A stretch of 64,000 nucleotides of DNA from Methylomagnum ishizawai (GCF_900155475.1 NZ_FXAM01000001.1:545501-609500); one strand, 5' to 3'; counted from the first letter of the stretch, positions 17,170 through 28,136 are shown. Program-made: numbers and translations. Notes: a model not told the origin generated them from the sequence alone.

Positions 17170-18126
17170 TTAAACCGGGCGTTGGACCACGCTTTCGATA
17201 TGGTCCATGAGCTTGGCGCTGATATTGAGGTTGAAGAATTTATCCAATTCCTGCACGCAGGTCGGGCTGGTGACATTGACCTCGGTCAGGTAATCGCCGA
17301 TGACATCCAGTCCCACGAATATTAGGCCGCGTTCCTTCAAGGTCGGCCCGACTTGTTCGACGATCCAGCGGTCGCGGGCGGTGAGGGCGCGGCCCTCGGC
17401 CCGGCCTCCCGCCGCCAGGTTGCCGCGGCTTTCGCCCTGGGCCGGAATCCGCGCCAGGGCGTAGGGCACGGCCTCGCCGTTCACCACCAGGATGCGTTTG
17501 TCGCCGTCCACGATTTCCGGGAGATAGCGCTGGGCCATGGCGTAGCGGGTGTTGTGGCGGGTCATGGTTTCCAGGATCACGCTCAGGTTGGGGTCGTTGC
17601 CCGCCACCCGGAAGATCGACGCCCCGCCCATGCCGTCCAGCGGTTTCAAGACGATTTCGCCTTGTTCGCGCAGGAATTCGCGGAATTTGCCGGCTTCCCG
17701 CGCCACCAGGGTCGGGGCGCAGCAGTGGGAAAACCACGCGGTGAACAGCTTTTCGTTGGCGTCGCGCAGGGAGCGCGGTTTGTTGACCACGTACACGCCC
17801 CGGCTTTCGGCGCATTCCAGGAGATAGGTGGCGTAGATATATTCCTGATCGAACGGCGGGTCTTTCCGCATCAATACCACGTCGAGCCGGTCCAAGGGCT
17901 GGTCTTCGCTGTCGCCCAGGCTGAACCAGGACAGTTCGTTGCGCTGGACCCGGAGGGAACGCATCCGGGCGTGGGTGCGGCCATCGCGCAGGTACAGATC
18001 GTTGAGTTCCATGTAATACAGTTCATAGCCACGTGCCTGGGCTTCCAGCAGCAGCGCGAAACTGGTGTCCTTGTGGATTTTGATTTTTCCGATGGGATCC
18101 ATGACGATCCCGAGCTTGATACTCAT
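17170..18126 (-). CDS. gshB: Glutathione synthetase GshB
   Basis: A 318-residue ATP-grasp ligase joining gamma-glutamylcysteine and glycine. It starts with [20 protein letters not shown], the conserved N-terminus. The ATP-grasp core includes [15 protein letters not shown], and the metal and substrate region [20 protein letters not shown] is intact. Length is standard. It is the first gene of the leftward gshB-tonB-tonB-yqgE-ruvX-pyrR-pyrB-pyrC' run. Its start is about 110 bases from the divergent rpmB start, so regulatory sites for both lie between. Confidence 0.96.
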   Translation of the reverse strand: MSIKLGIVMDPIGKIKIHKDTSFALLLEAQARGYELYYMELNDLYLRDGRTHARMRSLRVQRNELSWFSLGDSEDQPLDRLDVVLMRKDPPFDQEYIYATYLLECAESRGVYVVNKPRSLRDANEKLFTAWFSHCCAPTLVAREAGKFREFLREQGEIVLKPLDGMGGASIFRVAGNDPNLSVILETMTRHNTRYAMAQRYLPEIVDGDKRILVVNGEAVPYALARIPAQGESRGNLAAGGRAEGRALTARDRWIVEQVGPTLKERGLIFVGLDVIGDYLTEVNVTSPTCVQELDKFFNLNISAKLMDHIESVVQRPV

Positions 18127-18165
18127 GGTGCGGTTCCTGAAGGGAGGGGGAAGCCGGGTTCCGGC

Positions 18166-18195
18166 TTGACTTGGGGCGCGGCCATCCTATATAAA
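18166..18195 (+). promoter_or_regulatory. Sigma-70 promoter of rpmB-rpmG
   Basis: TTGACT at 18166-18171 is followed by an overlapping TATATA/TATAAA at 18188-18195, giving spacers of 16 or 18 bases. It lies about 43 bases before the rpmB ATG, as expected for a highly expressed ribosomal-protein operon. Confidence 0.65.
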
Positions 18196-18237
18196 GCATG
18201 GTTTTTTCGTGTCAGCCAAGGCGAGCAGAGGTTAACC

Positions 18238-18474
18238 ATGTCCAGAATATGCCAGGTGACGGGCAAGGGCCGTATTGTAGGCCAGAACGTCTCCCACGCT
18301 AACAACAAGACCAAGCGGGTCTTCAATCCCAACTTGCACGACCGCCGCTTCTGGGTGGAAAGCGAGAACCGTTGGGTGAAGCTGCGGGTTTCGGCCCAGG
18401 GTCTGCGCACCATCGACAAGAAAGGCATCGACGCGGTCTTGGCGGACATCCGCAAGCGCGGCGAGAGCGTCTAA
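18238..18474 (+). CDS. rpmB: 50S ribosomal protein L28
   Basis: A 78-residue ribosomal protein beginning [20 protein letters not shown], with [13 protein letters not shown] and the basic C-terminus typical of L28. The ATG at 18238 is the family start; the much longer open frame upstream is antisense to gshB. rpmG follows 19 bases later, the usual pairing in gammaproteobacteria. Confidence 0.97.
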   Translation: MSRICQVTGKGRIVGQNVSHANNKTKRVFNPNLHDRRFWVESENRWVKLRVSAQGLRTIDKKGIDAVLADIRKRGESV

Positions 18475-18493
18475 GGATTTCGGAGTTTAGATC

Positions 18494-18649
18494 ATGCGCG
18501 ACAAAATCAAATTGGTATCGAGCGCCGGCACCGGCCATTTCTACACCACCACCAAGAACAAGAAGACCATGCCGGAAAAGATGGAGATCAAGAAGTTCGA
18601 TCCCGTCGTCCGCAAGCATGTGATGTACAAGGAAGCGAAGATCAAGTAA
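18494..18649 (+). CDS. rpmG: 50S ribosomal protein L33
   Basis: A 51-residue ribosomal protein: [20 protein letters not shown], then [20 protein letters not shown] and the [11 protein letters not shown] end, the classic L33 sequence. It has no zinc-binding CxxC pairs, so it is the zinc-independent form; no paralogue is visible here. The ribosome site is weak (CGGAG about nine bases upstream). It forms an operon with rpmB. Confidence 0.97.
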   Translation: MRDKIKLVSSAGTGHFYTTTKNKKTMPEKMEIKKFDPVVRKHVMYKEAKIK

Positions 18650-18665
18650 TCCCCTGGGTTGCGGA

Positions 18666-18857
18666 ATGCCGCGTCTTCCGGGCCTCGGGCGCTGCTGGCG
18701 GTGGCTGCGGGAGGCCACCGGGGACGATGCCTACGAGCGTTACCTGTCCCACTGGCATTCCCGCCACGCCCACGAGGGCGGCGAACCCCTGAGCCGCAAG
18801 GCGTTCCACGAGGCCGAAATCCAACGGCGCTGGAGCGGCGTCAAACGCTGCTGTTAG
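18666..18857 (+). CDS. YbdD/YjiX family small protein
   Basis: A 63-residue protein of the YbdD/YjiX (DUF466) family. The pattern is a basic N-terminal helix, DDAYERYLSHWHSRHAHEGG, then LSRKAFHEAEIQRRW and the invariant RCC end (VKRCC). In enterobacteria these genes sit behind the peptide or pyruvate transporter genes cstA/btsT. Here no such transporter is present; the gene follows rpmG by 16 bases and may be co-transcribed with the ribosomal genes. Function is unknown. Confidence 0.8.
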   Translation: MPRLPGLGRCWRWLREATGDDAYERYLSHWHSRHAHEGGEPLSRKAFHEAEIQRRWSGVKRCC

Positions 18858-18903
18858 CCGGGCACCCCACCGCCAGACGCGGCGGGATGCCGCCTAGTAG
18901 CCC

Positions 18904-19164
18904 TTACAGGTGGCTTTTGATGCGCTCGTAGGCGCTTTTCAGTTCTTCCCCGAGCATTTTCGCGCTGGCCCAGACATCGTCCGAGGCGTCCTTGGCCTCG
19001 GCGGCGGCCCCTTCCAGCTTGGCCGAGAATTCCTCCAACTTGGCTTCGGCCCGTTCCCACTCCTCCCGCGCTTCCAATTTCGCCAGGTTCAATTGCACGG
19101 CCAGCTCATCGCGTTGTTGCAGCAGGCCATCCCGGAATTTGCCGAGTTCTTCTTGGACGTTCAT
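18904..19164 (-). CDS. Small coiled-coil hypothetical protein
   Basis: An 86-residue protein with no signal peptide or membrane segment. Almost the whole chain is a charged amphipathic helix (KLEAREEWERAEAKLEEF and similar heptads) rich in Ala, Glu and Lys. Such proteins resemble phasin-like or apolipoprotein-like helical bundles, but I recognise no family. It is divergent from msbA and lies about 100 bases from it. GGAG six bases before the ATG supports the start. Confidence 0.6.
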   Translation of the reverse strand: MNVQEELGKFRDGLLQQRDELAVQLNLAKLEAREEWERAEAKLEEFSAKLEGAAAEAKDASDDVWASAKMLGEELKSAYERIKSHL

Positions 19165-19261
19165 GGTGTTCTCCTATGTTTGCTAGTATTCGCCACCTGA
19201 CCAACCCTCCGGCCCAGCGCGGGCGGCCCGCCCGTTTGTCCAGCCCTACCGAGACCCGCCG

Positions 19262-21031
<1,770 letters not shown>

Positions 21032-21189
21032 ATCCTCCGGGCCGTCGCGCCGGGCGGGTCGCCATATTGCGGTTTTGGGTGATTCCGCCTATGTTGTGCA
21101 GGACCGGCGCGGAGCCGAAGGTTATCGGCTGCGCGGTCCGATACCCGGCTGGTTCACCAGCCGCGATAATTACAAGAAGAGGGGATGTT

Positions 21190-21705
21190 ATGACCGAATT
21201 ATTATTCTTGCTCACCTTGGTATTCTTGGGGTATGTCGCCCGCGAGGTATTCAAAACCGTCGCGGAAATCCAAAGCGGGCAGGCTTCCCCCGGAAATCCG
21301 ATTCCCGCCGCCCGCGAGGAAAAGACGGTGATCGCCGTGACGGAGAAAATCGAAGCGCCCGTGGCCGAGCCCGCGCCCGTGGTCCAGGCCGTCGCCGAAC
21401 CCGAATCCACCGATGCCACGACCGAGCCAGCCTCCGCCGTCGAGCCCGCCGCAGCGCCGGCCCCCGCCGCTCCGGCCAAGGCCGGTTTGCCCGAGCGCGG
21501 CCCCAACCTCCGCAATCCCGCCACCGGCGAGACGGCGGCGTTCCCGACCAATTATCGCTTCGCCAAGAAATGGCTCAAGGAAGCCCTGGTCGAAGAGGGT
21601 TTGTTGGACCATATCTACAAGCCCAGCGAATTGGACGGGGCGGGTGCCGTGGTGGTGAAGGAAGCCCTGGAGAAATTCCGCCACCTCGATAAATACCACG
21701 CCTGA
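21190..21705 (+). CDS. Membrane-anchored hypothetical protein
   Basis: A 171-residue protein with one N-terminal membrane helix (LLFLLTLVFLGYVAREVF), a Pro/Ala/Glu-rich spacer (residues about 40-100) and a compact C-terminal domain of about 65 residues with NPATGETAAFPTNYRFAKKW and VVVKEALEKFRHLDKYHA. The ribosome site AAGAGGGG precedes the ATG at 21190; the open frame upstream from 21067 lacks one. It may share the msbA transcript, as the gap is 158 bases and the terminator comes only after it. No family recognised. Confidence 0.65.
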   Translation: MTELLFLLTLVFLGYVAREVFKTVAEIQSGQASPGNPIPAAREEKTVIAVTEKIEAPVAEPAPVVQAVAEPESTDATTEPASAVEPAAAPAPAAPAKAGLPERGPNLRNPATGETAAFPTNYRFAKKWLKEALVEEGLLDHIYKPSELDGAGAVVVKEALEKFRHLDKYHA

Positions 21706-21726
21706 GCCGGGTTTTCCCGAGCAATG

Positions 21727-21751
21727 AAAAGCCCCCGGAATGGGGGCTTTT
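21727..21751. terminator. Bidirectional rho-independent terminator
   Basis: AAAAGCCCCC (21727-21736), loop GGAAT, GGGGGCTTTT (21742-21751). The A/T flanks make it work in both directions between the rightward gene ending at 21705 and the leftward pilR ending at 21777. Confidence 0.9.
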
Positions 21752-21776
21752 CGATGGGCGGGAATACTTCGGCGGA

Positions 21777-23132
21777 TTATTCCAAATCCAGTTTCTTCAG
21801 TTTATAGCGCAGGGCGCGGAAGGTGATTCCCAGGAGTTTCGCCGCCGCTGTCCGGTTCCAGCGGGTTTTTTCCAGGGCGCGGATGATGGCCTGTTTTTCG
21901 ATCTCGTCCATATAGTTTTCCAGTGAGACGCCTTCTTCCGGCAGGGGCGGGGACGGGGCGTCCTCCCCGCCCGGCGCGGGGCGGTTGGACAGGCTTTCCG
22001 GCAGGTCCAAGTCGCCCACCATGATGCGCCAGTCCTCGCACAGGGCCACGGCCCGTTCCAGGATGTTCTCCAATTCCCGCACATTGCCGGGGAAGCGGTA
22101 GCCCAGCAGGGTGTCGAGCGCCTCGGGGGCCAGGCGGGCGCGGGGTTCGTGGTTGGTGGCGGCCAATTTGTCGAGGATATGGTCGACCAGGATAGGGATA
22201 TCGCCGCGCCGTTCCCGCAGGGAGGGCACATGCACCCCGATCACGTTGATGCGGTAGAACAAATCCTGCCGGAACGCGCCTTCCTCCACCAGTTTCGCCA
22301 GGTTCTTGTGGGTGGCGCTGATGATGCGGGTATCGACCTGGATTTCTTTGGCCTCGCCCACCGGGCGGATGGATTTTTCCTGGATGGCCCGCAACAGCTT
22401 GACTTGCAGGCTCAGGGGCAAGTCGGCCACTTCGTCCAGGAACAGGCTGCCGCCGTTGGCGGCCTGGAACAGGCCGGGTTTGTCCGCCACCGCGCCGGTG
22501 AAGCTGCCCTTTTTGTGGCCGAAGAATTCGCTCTCCATCAGTTCCTCGGGGATGGCCCCGCAGTTGACCGGCACGAAGGGCTGGTCGGCGCGGGGGCTCA
22601 TGGCGTGGATCAGGCGGGCCACCAATTCCTTGCCGGTGCCGGATTCGCCGCTGACGAACACCGGGGCCTGGCTGCGCCCGAGCTTGGCGATCTTGGCGCG
22701 GATCTCGCGCATGGCCTCGGATTCGCCCAGCAGGACCTGGCGCGAGCGGCGCTCGCGGGGTTGGCCGCGCAGCTTGAGCGCGGTATGGACCAGATTGCGT
22801 AATACCCCGAGGTCCAGGGGCTTGCTGACGAAATCGAAGGCGCCGCTTTTCATGGCGCGGATGGCGGCTTCCATGCTGCCATGGGCGGTGATGACCGCCA
22901 CCGGCAGGGCCGGGCAATGGGCCTGGATGTATTCGACCAGGTCCAGGCCGTTGCCGTCGGGCAGCTTCATATCGGTGAGGCAGATGTCGAAGCTCCCGGA
23001 TTGCAAGGACTGCTTGGCCTGGGCCAGGCTGCCCACCGCGCGGACATCGATATCCATGCGTTCGAGGGTCATTTCCAAAAGTTCGCGGATCGCGGGTTCG
23101 TCGTCGATGACTAGGGCGGTCGATTTGTTCAT
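21777..23132 (-). CDS. pilR: NtrC-family response regulator PilR
   Basis: A 451-residue sigma-54 activator. The receiver domain (1-120) has LVIDDEPAIRELLE and phospho-acceptor Asp in CLTDMKLPDGNG. The AAA+ domain (about 140-370) has Walker A GESGTGKELVARLIH and the sigma-54 contact loop GSFTGA. A Fis-type helix-turn-helix ends the protein (WNRTAAAKLLGITFRALRYK). The adjacent kinase has six membrane helices, as PilS does, so this should be the regulator of type IV pilin transcription. No pilA lies in the window. Its start overlaps the pilS stop by four bases. Confidence 0.9.
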   Translation of the reverse strand: MNKSTALVIDDEPAIRELLEMTLERMDIDVRAVGSLAQAKQSLQSGSFDICLTDMKLPDGNGLDLVEYIQAHCPALPVAVITAHGSMEAAIRAMKSGAFDFVSKPLDLGVLRNLVHTALKLRGQPRERRSRQVLLGESEAMREIRAKIAKLGRSQAPVFVSGESGTGKELVARLIHAMSPRADQPFVPVNCGAIPEELMESEFFGHKKGSFTGAVADKPGLFQAANGGSLFLDEVADLPLSLQVKLLRAIQEKSIRPVGEAKEIQVDTRIISATHKNLAKLVEEGAFRQDLFYRINVIGVHVPSLRERRGDIPILVDHILDKLAATNHEPRARLAPEALDTLLGYRFPGNVRELENILERAVALCEDWRIMVGDLDLPESLSNRPAPGGEDAPSPPLPEEGVSLENYMDEIEKQAIIRALEKTRWNRTAAAKLLGITFRALRYKLKKLDLE

Positions 23133-24751
23133 AGGGCAACGCTGTTTTTCTCTGCATCCGGCAAATATAGCCGGAAACCACGGGCTTCTCCGTTGATCGC
23201 CCCGTATTCCAGCCGGGCTTGGTTGAGTTCGGCCAATTCACGGGAAATATACAGCCCCAGCCCCGTGCCGGTGGACGAGGTGGTGAAAAACGGCTCGAAC
23301 AGGTGCTGGACCGTCTCGGCGTCCAGGGGAGCGCCGTGATCCAGCACCGCGACATAGGGCTCGCCCTGGGCCCGGCCCACCCGCAGGACGATGGGGCCGA
23401 GTTCGGGATGCCCGTATTTCAACGCATTCGAGCATAGGTTTTCGACGATTTGCTTGAAATGGGTGGGATCGACGCTGATTTGGGGCGGGCGGGTTTTCAC
23501 ATCCAGCAGGAACTGGGCCGGTCCCAGCCCTTGCCGCGCCTCGAACTCGCGTAGCCAATCCGCCAGGGTTTCCACCAGGGGGAGGGTTTCCCGCCGCGCC
23601 TCGCCGCGGCGGGAGAGTTGCAGCACGTTTTCGATCACCGAGTTGAGGCGGGCGGCGTGTTCGATGATGATCTGGACCAGGCGCCGGTCCTTGTCGCCCA
23701 GGCCCGGACATTCCTCCAGCAATTGGCTGGCGTGGTTGATGGCGCTCAGGGGATTGCGGATTTCGTGGGCGATGCTGGCGGTGAGCCGCCCCAGCGAGGC
23801 CAGCTTGCTTTGCTGGACCCGTTCGTTGCGGAGGGCGCTGTCCTCCAGGAAGATCATGTAGGTCGGCGGTTGGGTCCGGCCCAGCCGGGTGAAGCGGGCG
23901 TGGAGGGGCTGGCCGTCGGCGGTCTTGAGGTCGGCGCCGTTGCGGGCGGGGTCGGCCAGCCAGCGCTGGAAATGCTGGGCCAGGAACGGGCAGACGCTCT
24001 CCAGCGATTGGCAGTGCGGCGCATGGGGATAGAGCCGCTCGGCGGCTTCGTTGGACAGGCGGATGCGGTGGTGGCTATCGACCGCCAGGATGCCGGATTG
24101 CATATTCTGGATGATGAAGCTGTTGAGCTGTTGGAGGTTCTCCACGTCGATGCCGCGCTGGGCGGCGATGGCTTCGCTCTGCTCCGCCCGCCGGGCCAGG
24201 ACCATGGCCAGCAGCGCGATGCCGAAATAGGACGCGCCCAGCATCCCGGCGTAGGGATAGTTGGTGCTGTGGAACAAATCGCCCAGGTCGGCGTAGACCT
24301 CTTCCACCAGCACGGCGAGGCTGGCGAGGGCCGCGAACACGATGGCGCAACGCCCGCCGACCAGGATGCCGCCCGCCGCCACCGACAAGCCCAGCAAGGC
24401 ACCGACGCCGCTGCCGATGCCGCCCGAAGCCAGCATGATGAACGGGATCAGCATGATATCCACGAAAACCTGGGTTTGGGCCTGGAACCCGAACGCGGGA
24501 CGGCGCAACGATAGTGGGATGGCCGCCAGGAAGATCGACGCCAAATACAGGCAGGCCGAGAAGGCATAGAGCGGCGGCGAGAATCCGCCCAGGGCCGAGG
24601 GTAGCGCGTTGAGGAAAAACAACAGCACCAGGGTGCCGCCCAACGCCAGCCGGTACAGGAAGAATACCGTGAGCGAATTCCAAGCTTGGGTCGCGTCGAT
24701 GCGGTATTGTTTGGAGAGGGGGCAGGGCGCGATTGTTTCGGAATGTTCCAT
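23129..24751 (-). CDS. pilS: Sensor histidine kinase PilS
   Basis: A 540-residue sensor kinase. Six hydrophobic segments fill residues about 25-200, followed by a PAS domain (LNSFIIQNMQSGILAVDSHH), a HisKA domain with phospho-acceptor His in LTASIAHEIRNPLSAINHAS, and an ATPase domain with NLCSNALKYG and GTGLGLYISREL. In Pseudomonas PilS senses pilin in the membrane and controls PilR. The start at 24751 (MEHSETIAP) is chosen because the region from 24976 lacks protein character and overlaps the divergent promoter region. Confidence 0.9.
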   Translation of the reverse strand: MEHSETIAPCPLSKQYRIDATQAWNSLTVFFLYRLALGGTLVLLFFLNALPSALGGFSPPLYAFSACLYLASIFLAAIPLSLRRPAFGFQAQTQVFVDIMLIPFIMLASGGIGSGVGALLGLSVAAGGILVGGRCAIVFAALASLAVLVEEVYADLGDLFHSTNYPYAGMLGASYFGIALLAMVLARRAEQSEAIAAQRGIDVENLQQLNSFIIQNMQSGILAVDSHHRIRLSNEAAERLYPHAPHCQSLESVCPFLAQHFQRWLADPARNGADLKTADGQPLHARFTRLGRTQPPTYMIFLEDSALRNERVQQSKLASLGRLTASIAHEIRNPLSAINHASQLLEECPGLGDKDRRLVQIIIEHAARLNSVIENVLQLSRRGEARRETLPLVETLADWLREFEARQGLGPAQFLLDVKTRPPQISVDPTHFKQIVENLCSNALKYGHPELGPIVLRVGRAQGEPYVAVLDHGAPLDAETVQHLFEPFFTTSSTGTGLGLYISRELAELNQARLEYGAINGEARGFRLYLPDAEKNSVAL

Positions 24752-24960
24752 GGTGGCGCGGGGGGTTCGGTGAAGCCCGCATCGTACCGGTGATTTCGGG
24801 TCGCGCCAATCGGATGGACGCGCCGGACTTTGGTCTTTGCCGGGCCTTGCGCTAAATTTATACAATTCAGGCCGTCGCGTCGGAACCTGGGCCAGCCTGT
24901 TCGGCGGGGTTCCCAGGGCTTCCGCGCCGGGAAACACCCATCCACACCCACGATCCCCCC

Positions 24961-25962
24961 ATGATCTCGACCACACGCTCCCGCGTCCTGCTGTCGGCCC
25001 TTATCCTGGCCCTCGCGCCCGGAACGCCCTGGGCCGGCGTCCATAAATGCCTGGATCAGAACAATAAAGTGTTCTACCAGGACAAGCCTTGCCAGGAAAA
25101 AACCTCCGCCGGGCTGTCGCCCGCCCTGTCCCGGCTCAATCCGGGGGAGAACCGCCCGCAGTTGTTATGGCAGCTCGGTTCCGGCAAGAAATCCCTCTAT
25201 CTCCTGGGAGGCTTGGGTTTCGGCACCGCCGATATGTACCCCTTGCCGGAAAAGCTCATGGACGCCTTCGCCGGCGCGAACGTGCTGGTGATCATCGACG
25301 ATCTCGACACGGTGGGGGAGATGGCGGCGCAACCCGCCCTCGTGGCTAAGGGGGAATACAAGGACGGTACCGGCCTCCAGGACCATATCAAGCCCGGCAC
25401 CTGGCGCAAGGCGCTCGAACTCGCCAAAAGCCTCGATATCACCGAGGACGCCCTGAACGCCCAGCGGCCTTGGTTGGCGGCTTTGCACCTCAAGGGCGCG
25501 GCGCTCAAGCGCATGGGTTACGACGAGCAACTCGCCACGGTCAAGAGTTTCGTCAAGGCGGCGGAAACCCTCAAGCCCATCATCGAATTCGACCCGCTGG
25601 CCGAGCAGGCCAAACGCTTCGACGGCATGGCCGACGCCGAGCAAGAGGCATTTTTGCTGGAAGCCTTGCACGAGGCCGACGCCAGGAACGAGTATTTCAA
25701 GGCCCTGGACGAGGCCTGGCGCAAGGGCGATCCCGAATCGGTGGAATTCACGGTGCGGCGGGCGTTGGCGGCTGTGCCCGCCTTGCAGAAATCCTCGGAG
25801 CAATGGCTGAAGTCGCGCAACGAGGCCGTGGCCCGCAGCCTGGACGAACTGGCCGCCGATGGCCGGACCTATTTCGTGGTGGTGGATGCGCGGCGGGTGG
25901 TGGGGGAGGCCGGGTTGTTGGCCGCGCTGGAAGCGAAGGGATTCAAGGCGAGCCGGGAGTGA
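24961..25962 (+). CDS. DUF4124-GumN/TraB-like fusion protein, signature histidines lost
   Basis: A 333-residue exported protein. A signal peptide (1-25, ending TPWAG) is followed by a DUF4124-like segment (VHKCLDQNNKVFYQDKPC). A TraB/GumN-like domain begins at QLLWQLGSGKKSLYLLGG and ends with a strand before LLAALEAKGF. Family members carry a Gly-x-x-His motif near the start and a Gly-x-His motif near the end, proposed as a metal or catalytic site. Here they read LLGGLGFG and VVDARRV, so both histidines are absent. The fold is probably kept but the activity may be lost or altered. It is divergent from pilS. Confidence 0.75.
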   Translation: MISTTRSRVLLSALILALAPGTPWAGVHKCLDQNNKVFYQDKPCQEKTSAGLSPALSRLNPGENRPQLLWQLGSGKKSLYLLGGLGFGTADMYPLPEKLMDAFAGANVLVIIDDLDTVGEMAAQPALVAKGEYKDGTGLQDHIKPGTWRKALELAKSLDITEDALNAQRPWLAALHLKGAALKRMGYDEQLATVKSFVKAAETLKPIIEFDPLAEQAKRFDGMADAEQEAFLLEALHEADARNEYFKALDEAWRKGDPESVEFTVRRALAAVPALQKSSEQWLKSRNEAVARSLDELAADGRTYFVVVDARRVVGEAGLLAALEAKGFKASRE

Positions 25963-25994
25963 AAGCGCGGGGCGTTGCCCCGCGCTGGCCGGGA

Positions 25995-27863
25995 TCAGGA
26001 TTCGGGTTGCTTGAACTTCACATCGGCGAGTTCCCTGAGGCGGGCGGCGAAGGCGGTGAATTCGCGCTGGCCCAGGCTCCGGGACAGGAATTGCCGGGCG
26101 GAATCGGCTTCCTTGGGGTCGGTGGAGGAAGGCACGCCGTCCTTCACCGTCAACAGGTTGAAGATGGCGACCTCGCCGGTATCCAGTTCGGTGCTGTTGG
26201 GGGTCGGCTTGCCGTCCTGGGGGCGCGGGGTCTTGAACGCCGCGCCGACCAGGGTCGCCGGTAGCTTGTCCTCGCCGCGCTTGAAGATCGCCGGTTTGTT
26301 CACCGCGAGTCCCGCGCTCTTCGCGGCTTCCGCGAAGGGCTTGCCCGCCTTCACCTGCTGCAACAACCCATCGGCTTGTTTGCGGGCCTCGCGGCGGGCG
26401 TCCTCGTCGCGCAACTGGGCGAGGATGCCGTCCTTGACTTCGGCCAAGGGCTTGTCCGAAGCCGGTTGATGCGCCTTGACGCGCAGCACCAGGGCTTTTT
26501 CCCCTTCCAGTTCTATCGGGTCGCTGTTGCGTCCGTTCAGTACATCCGTGCTGAACGCCGCCGTGCGTACCTTTTCCTCGCCGGCCACGCCCTCGCCCGC
26601 CTCGCGGGTGAAGGGACCGGCCTGTTCGATCTTGAGCTTGAGCTGCTGGGCGGCGGCCTCCAGGCTATCGGGATGCTCGAAAGCCTGCTCGGTCAGGGTT
26701 TGGCCGAGATCGTAGAATTTGTTCTCCGCCGCGTTGTGCTGGGCGGTCTTCAGCAACTCGCTTTTTACCGCGTCGAAGGGTTTGATCTGGGCCGGGACCA
26801 GTTCGGTCAGCTTGATGAGGTGGTAGCCGAATGAGGTTTTGACCGGCTCGGACACCTCGCCCGGCTTCAAGGCCGCGACCGCCTGGGCGAAGCTTTCCTC
26901 CATGGCGCTCTTGTCCATGAAACCCAGGTCGCCGCCCTGTTTGGCCGAGACGGGATCGCCCGAGGCTTCCTGGGCCACCTTGGCGAAATCTTCGCCTTTG
27001 GCCAGCCGTTCGCGGACGGTCTTGGCCTTGGCGAGGGCGGCGGTGTCTTTGTCGCCGCCTTCCACCGGGATCAGGATATGGCTGAGCTTGCGGCGTTCCT
27101 CGGTGCCGAAATTGGCTTTGTGTTCTTCATACTGGCGGCGCAGTTCGTCGTCGCCGATTTGCACCTCCTTCGCCAGGTCTTCCAGGGCCAGGACCACATA
27201 TTCGATGGAGACTTTCTCGGGATTCCTGAAGTCCGCCAGATGCTCGCGGTAATACGCCTCGATCTCGGCATCGGTGAAGGCGCGGGTGGAGGGCTTCAGC
27301 GGCACGGTGGCGTATTCGATCTCGCGCTCTTGGTTCCTGAGCCGGATCAGCGTATCCACTTGGTCCTGGGTGGCGAAGGCGCTGTCGAGGATGCCTTTTT
27401 GATATTGTTCCATTACCAGGGCGCGGCGGACCTGGGCGGTGAATTGTTCGGGGTTCATACCCTGGGACGACAGCATGGCTTTGTATTTGTCCTTGTCGAA
27501 CTTGCCGTCGGTCTGGAAATAGGGCAGGGATTGGATGAAGCCGCGCATCTCGGCATCGCCGATGGTCAGGGATTCGTCCTCGGCGCTTTGGACGATGACT
27601 TCCTCTTGGACCAGCCGTTCCAGGGTTTCCTGGCGGAGTTGCTTCTCGTCGAAGTCGATGCCCATCAGGCTGGTGAGGCTGCGTTCGTAGGCCTGGTTCA
27701 CTTCGCGGTCGAAGATTTCATGGCCGTTCACCACGACCGCCGGTTTTTCTTTGCCGGTATCCATGTAATTCTGGATACCCCACAGGCCGAAGGGCACGCC
27801 GATCAGAATCAACATTATCCAGGCAAAGATGCCTTGGGCACGATCACGAATCGCTTGGAGCAT
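25995..27863 (-). CDS. ppiD: Periplasmic folding chaperone PpiD
   Basis: A 622-residue inner-membrane-anchored chaperone. One membrane helix near the N-terminus (IFAWIMLILIGVPFGLWGIQ) is followed by a SurA-type N-terminal helical region and a parvulin PPIC domain (about 260-360, with LSHILIPVEGG, GDLGFMDKSAMEESFAQA and SFGYHLIKLTEL). A C-terminal region resembling the second chaperone half follows. PpiD associates with SecYEG and assists newly exported proteins. It ends the lon-hupB-tRNA-ppiD block in the usual order. A terminator between the tRNAs and ppiD suggests it has its own promoter. Confidence 0.93.
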   Translation of the reverse strand: MLQAIRDRAQGIFAWIMLILIGVPFGLWGIQNYMDTGKEKPAVVVNGHEIFDREVNQAYERSLTSLMGIDFDEKQLRQETLERLVQEEVIVQSAEDESLTIGDAEMRGFIQSLPYFQTDGKFDKDKYKAMLSSQGMNPEQFTAQVRRALVMEQYQKGILDSAFATQDQVDTLIRLRNQEREIEYATVPLKPSTRAFTDAEIEAYYREHLADFRNPEKVSIEYVVLALEDLAKEVQIGDDELRRQYEEHKANFGTEERRKLSHILIPVEGGDKDTAALAKAKTVRERLAKGEDFAKVAQEASGDPVSAKQGGDLGFMDKSAMEESFAQAVAALKPGEVSEPVKTSFGYHLIKLTELVPAQIKPFDAVKSELLKTAQHNAAENKFYDLGQTLTEQAFEHPDSLEAAAQQLKLKIEQAGPFTREAGEGVAGEEKVRTAAFSTDVLNGRNSDPIELEGEKALVLRVKAHQPASDKPLAEVKDGILAQLRDEDARREARKQADGLLQQVKAGKPFAEAAKSAGLAVNKPAIFKRGEDKLPATLVGAAFKTPRPQDGKPTPNSTELDTGEVAIFNLLTVKDGVPSSTDPKEADSARQFLSRSLGQREFTAFAARLRELADVKFKQPES

Positions 27864-27920
27864 AAGCGGAACCTACCGAGTGGAAAGAAAGGGCTGGGGA
27901 CGGGGCATTTCCTTGGAGCT

Positions 27921-27955
27921 AAAAAAAAGCCCCGCGTGATGCGCGGGGCTTTTTT
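27921..27955 (-). terminator. Terminator of the hupB-tRNA transcript
   Basis: GCCCCGCG (27929-27936) pairs with CGCGGGGC (27942-27949), flanked by eight As and six Ts. Read leftward it follows the tRNA-Asp 3' end by about eight bases and ends in a run of eight Ts. Confidence 0.9.
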
Positions 27956-27962
27956 CTTGGTT

Positions 27963-28039
27963 TGGCGGAGCGGACGGGGCTCGAACCCGCGACCCCCGGC
28001 GTGACAGGCCGGTATTCTGACCAACTGAACTACCGCTCC
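27963..28039 (-). tRNA. tRNA-Asp (anticodon GTC)
   Basis: A 77-base gene with acceptor stem GGAGCGG/CCGCTCC, anticodon loop CTGTCAC (anticodon GTC), T-loop GGTTCGAGCCC and an encoded CCA end. It lies ten bases downstream of tRNA-Val. Confidence 0.97.
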
Positions 28040-28048
28040 AAATTAACT

Positions 28049-28124
28049 TGGTGGGTGCTGTAGGGATCGAACCTACGACCCTCGCCTTGTAAGGGCGATG
28101 CTCTCCCAGCTGAGCTAAGCACCC
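28049..28124 (-). tRNA. tRNA-Val (anticodon TAC)
   Basis: A 76-base gene with acceptor stem GGGTGCT/AGCACCC, anticodon loop CTTACAA (anticodon TAC), T-loop GGTTCGATCCC and an encoded CCA end. It lies 12 bases after hupB, so hupB and both tRNAs are probably cut from one transcript. Confidence 0.97.
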
Positions 28125-28136
28125 TGAAAGAGAAGG

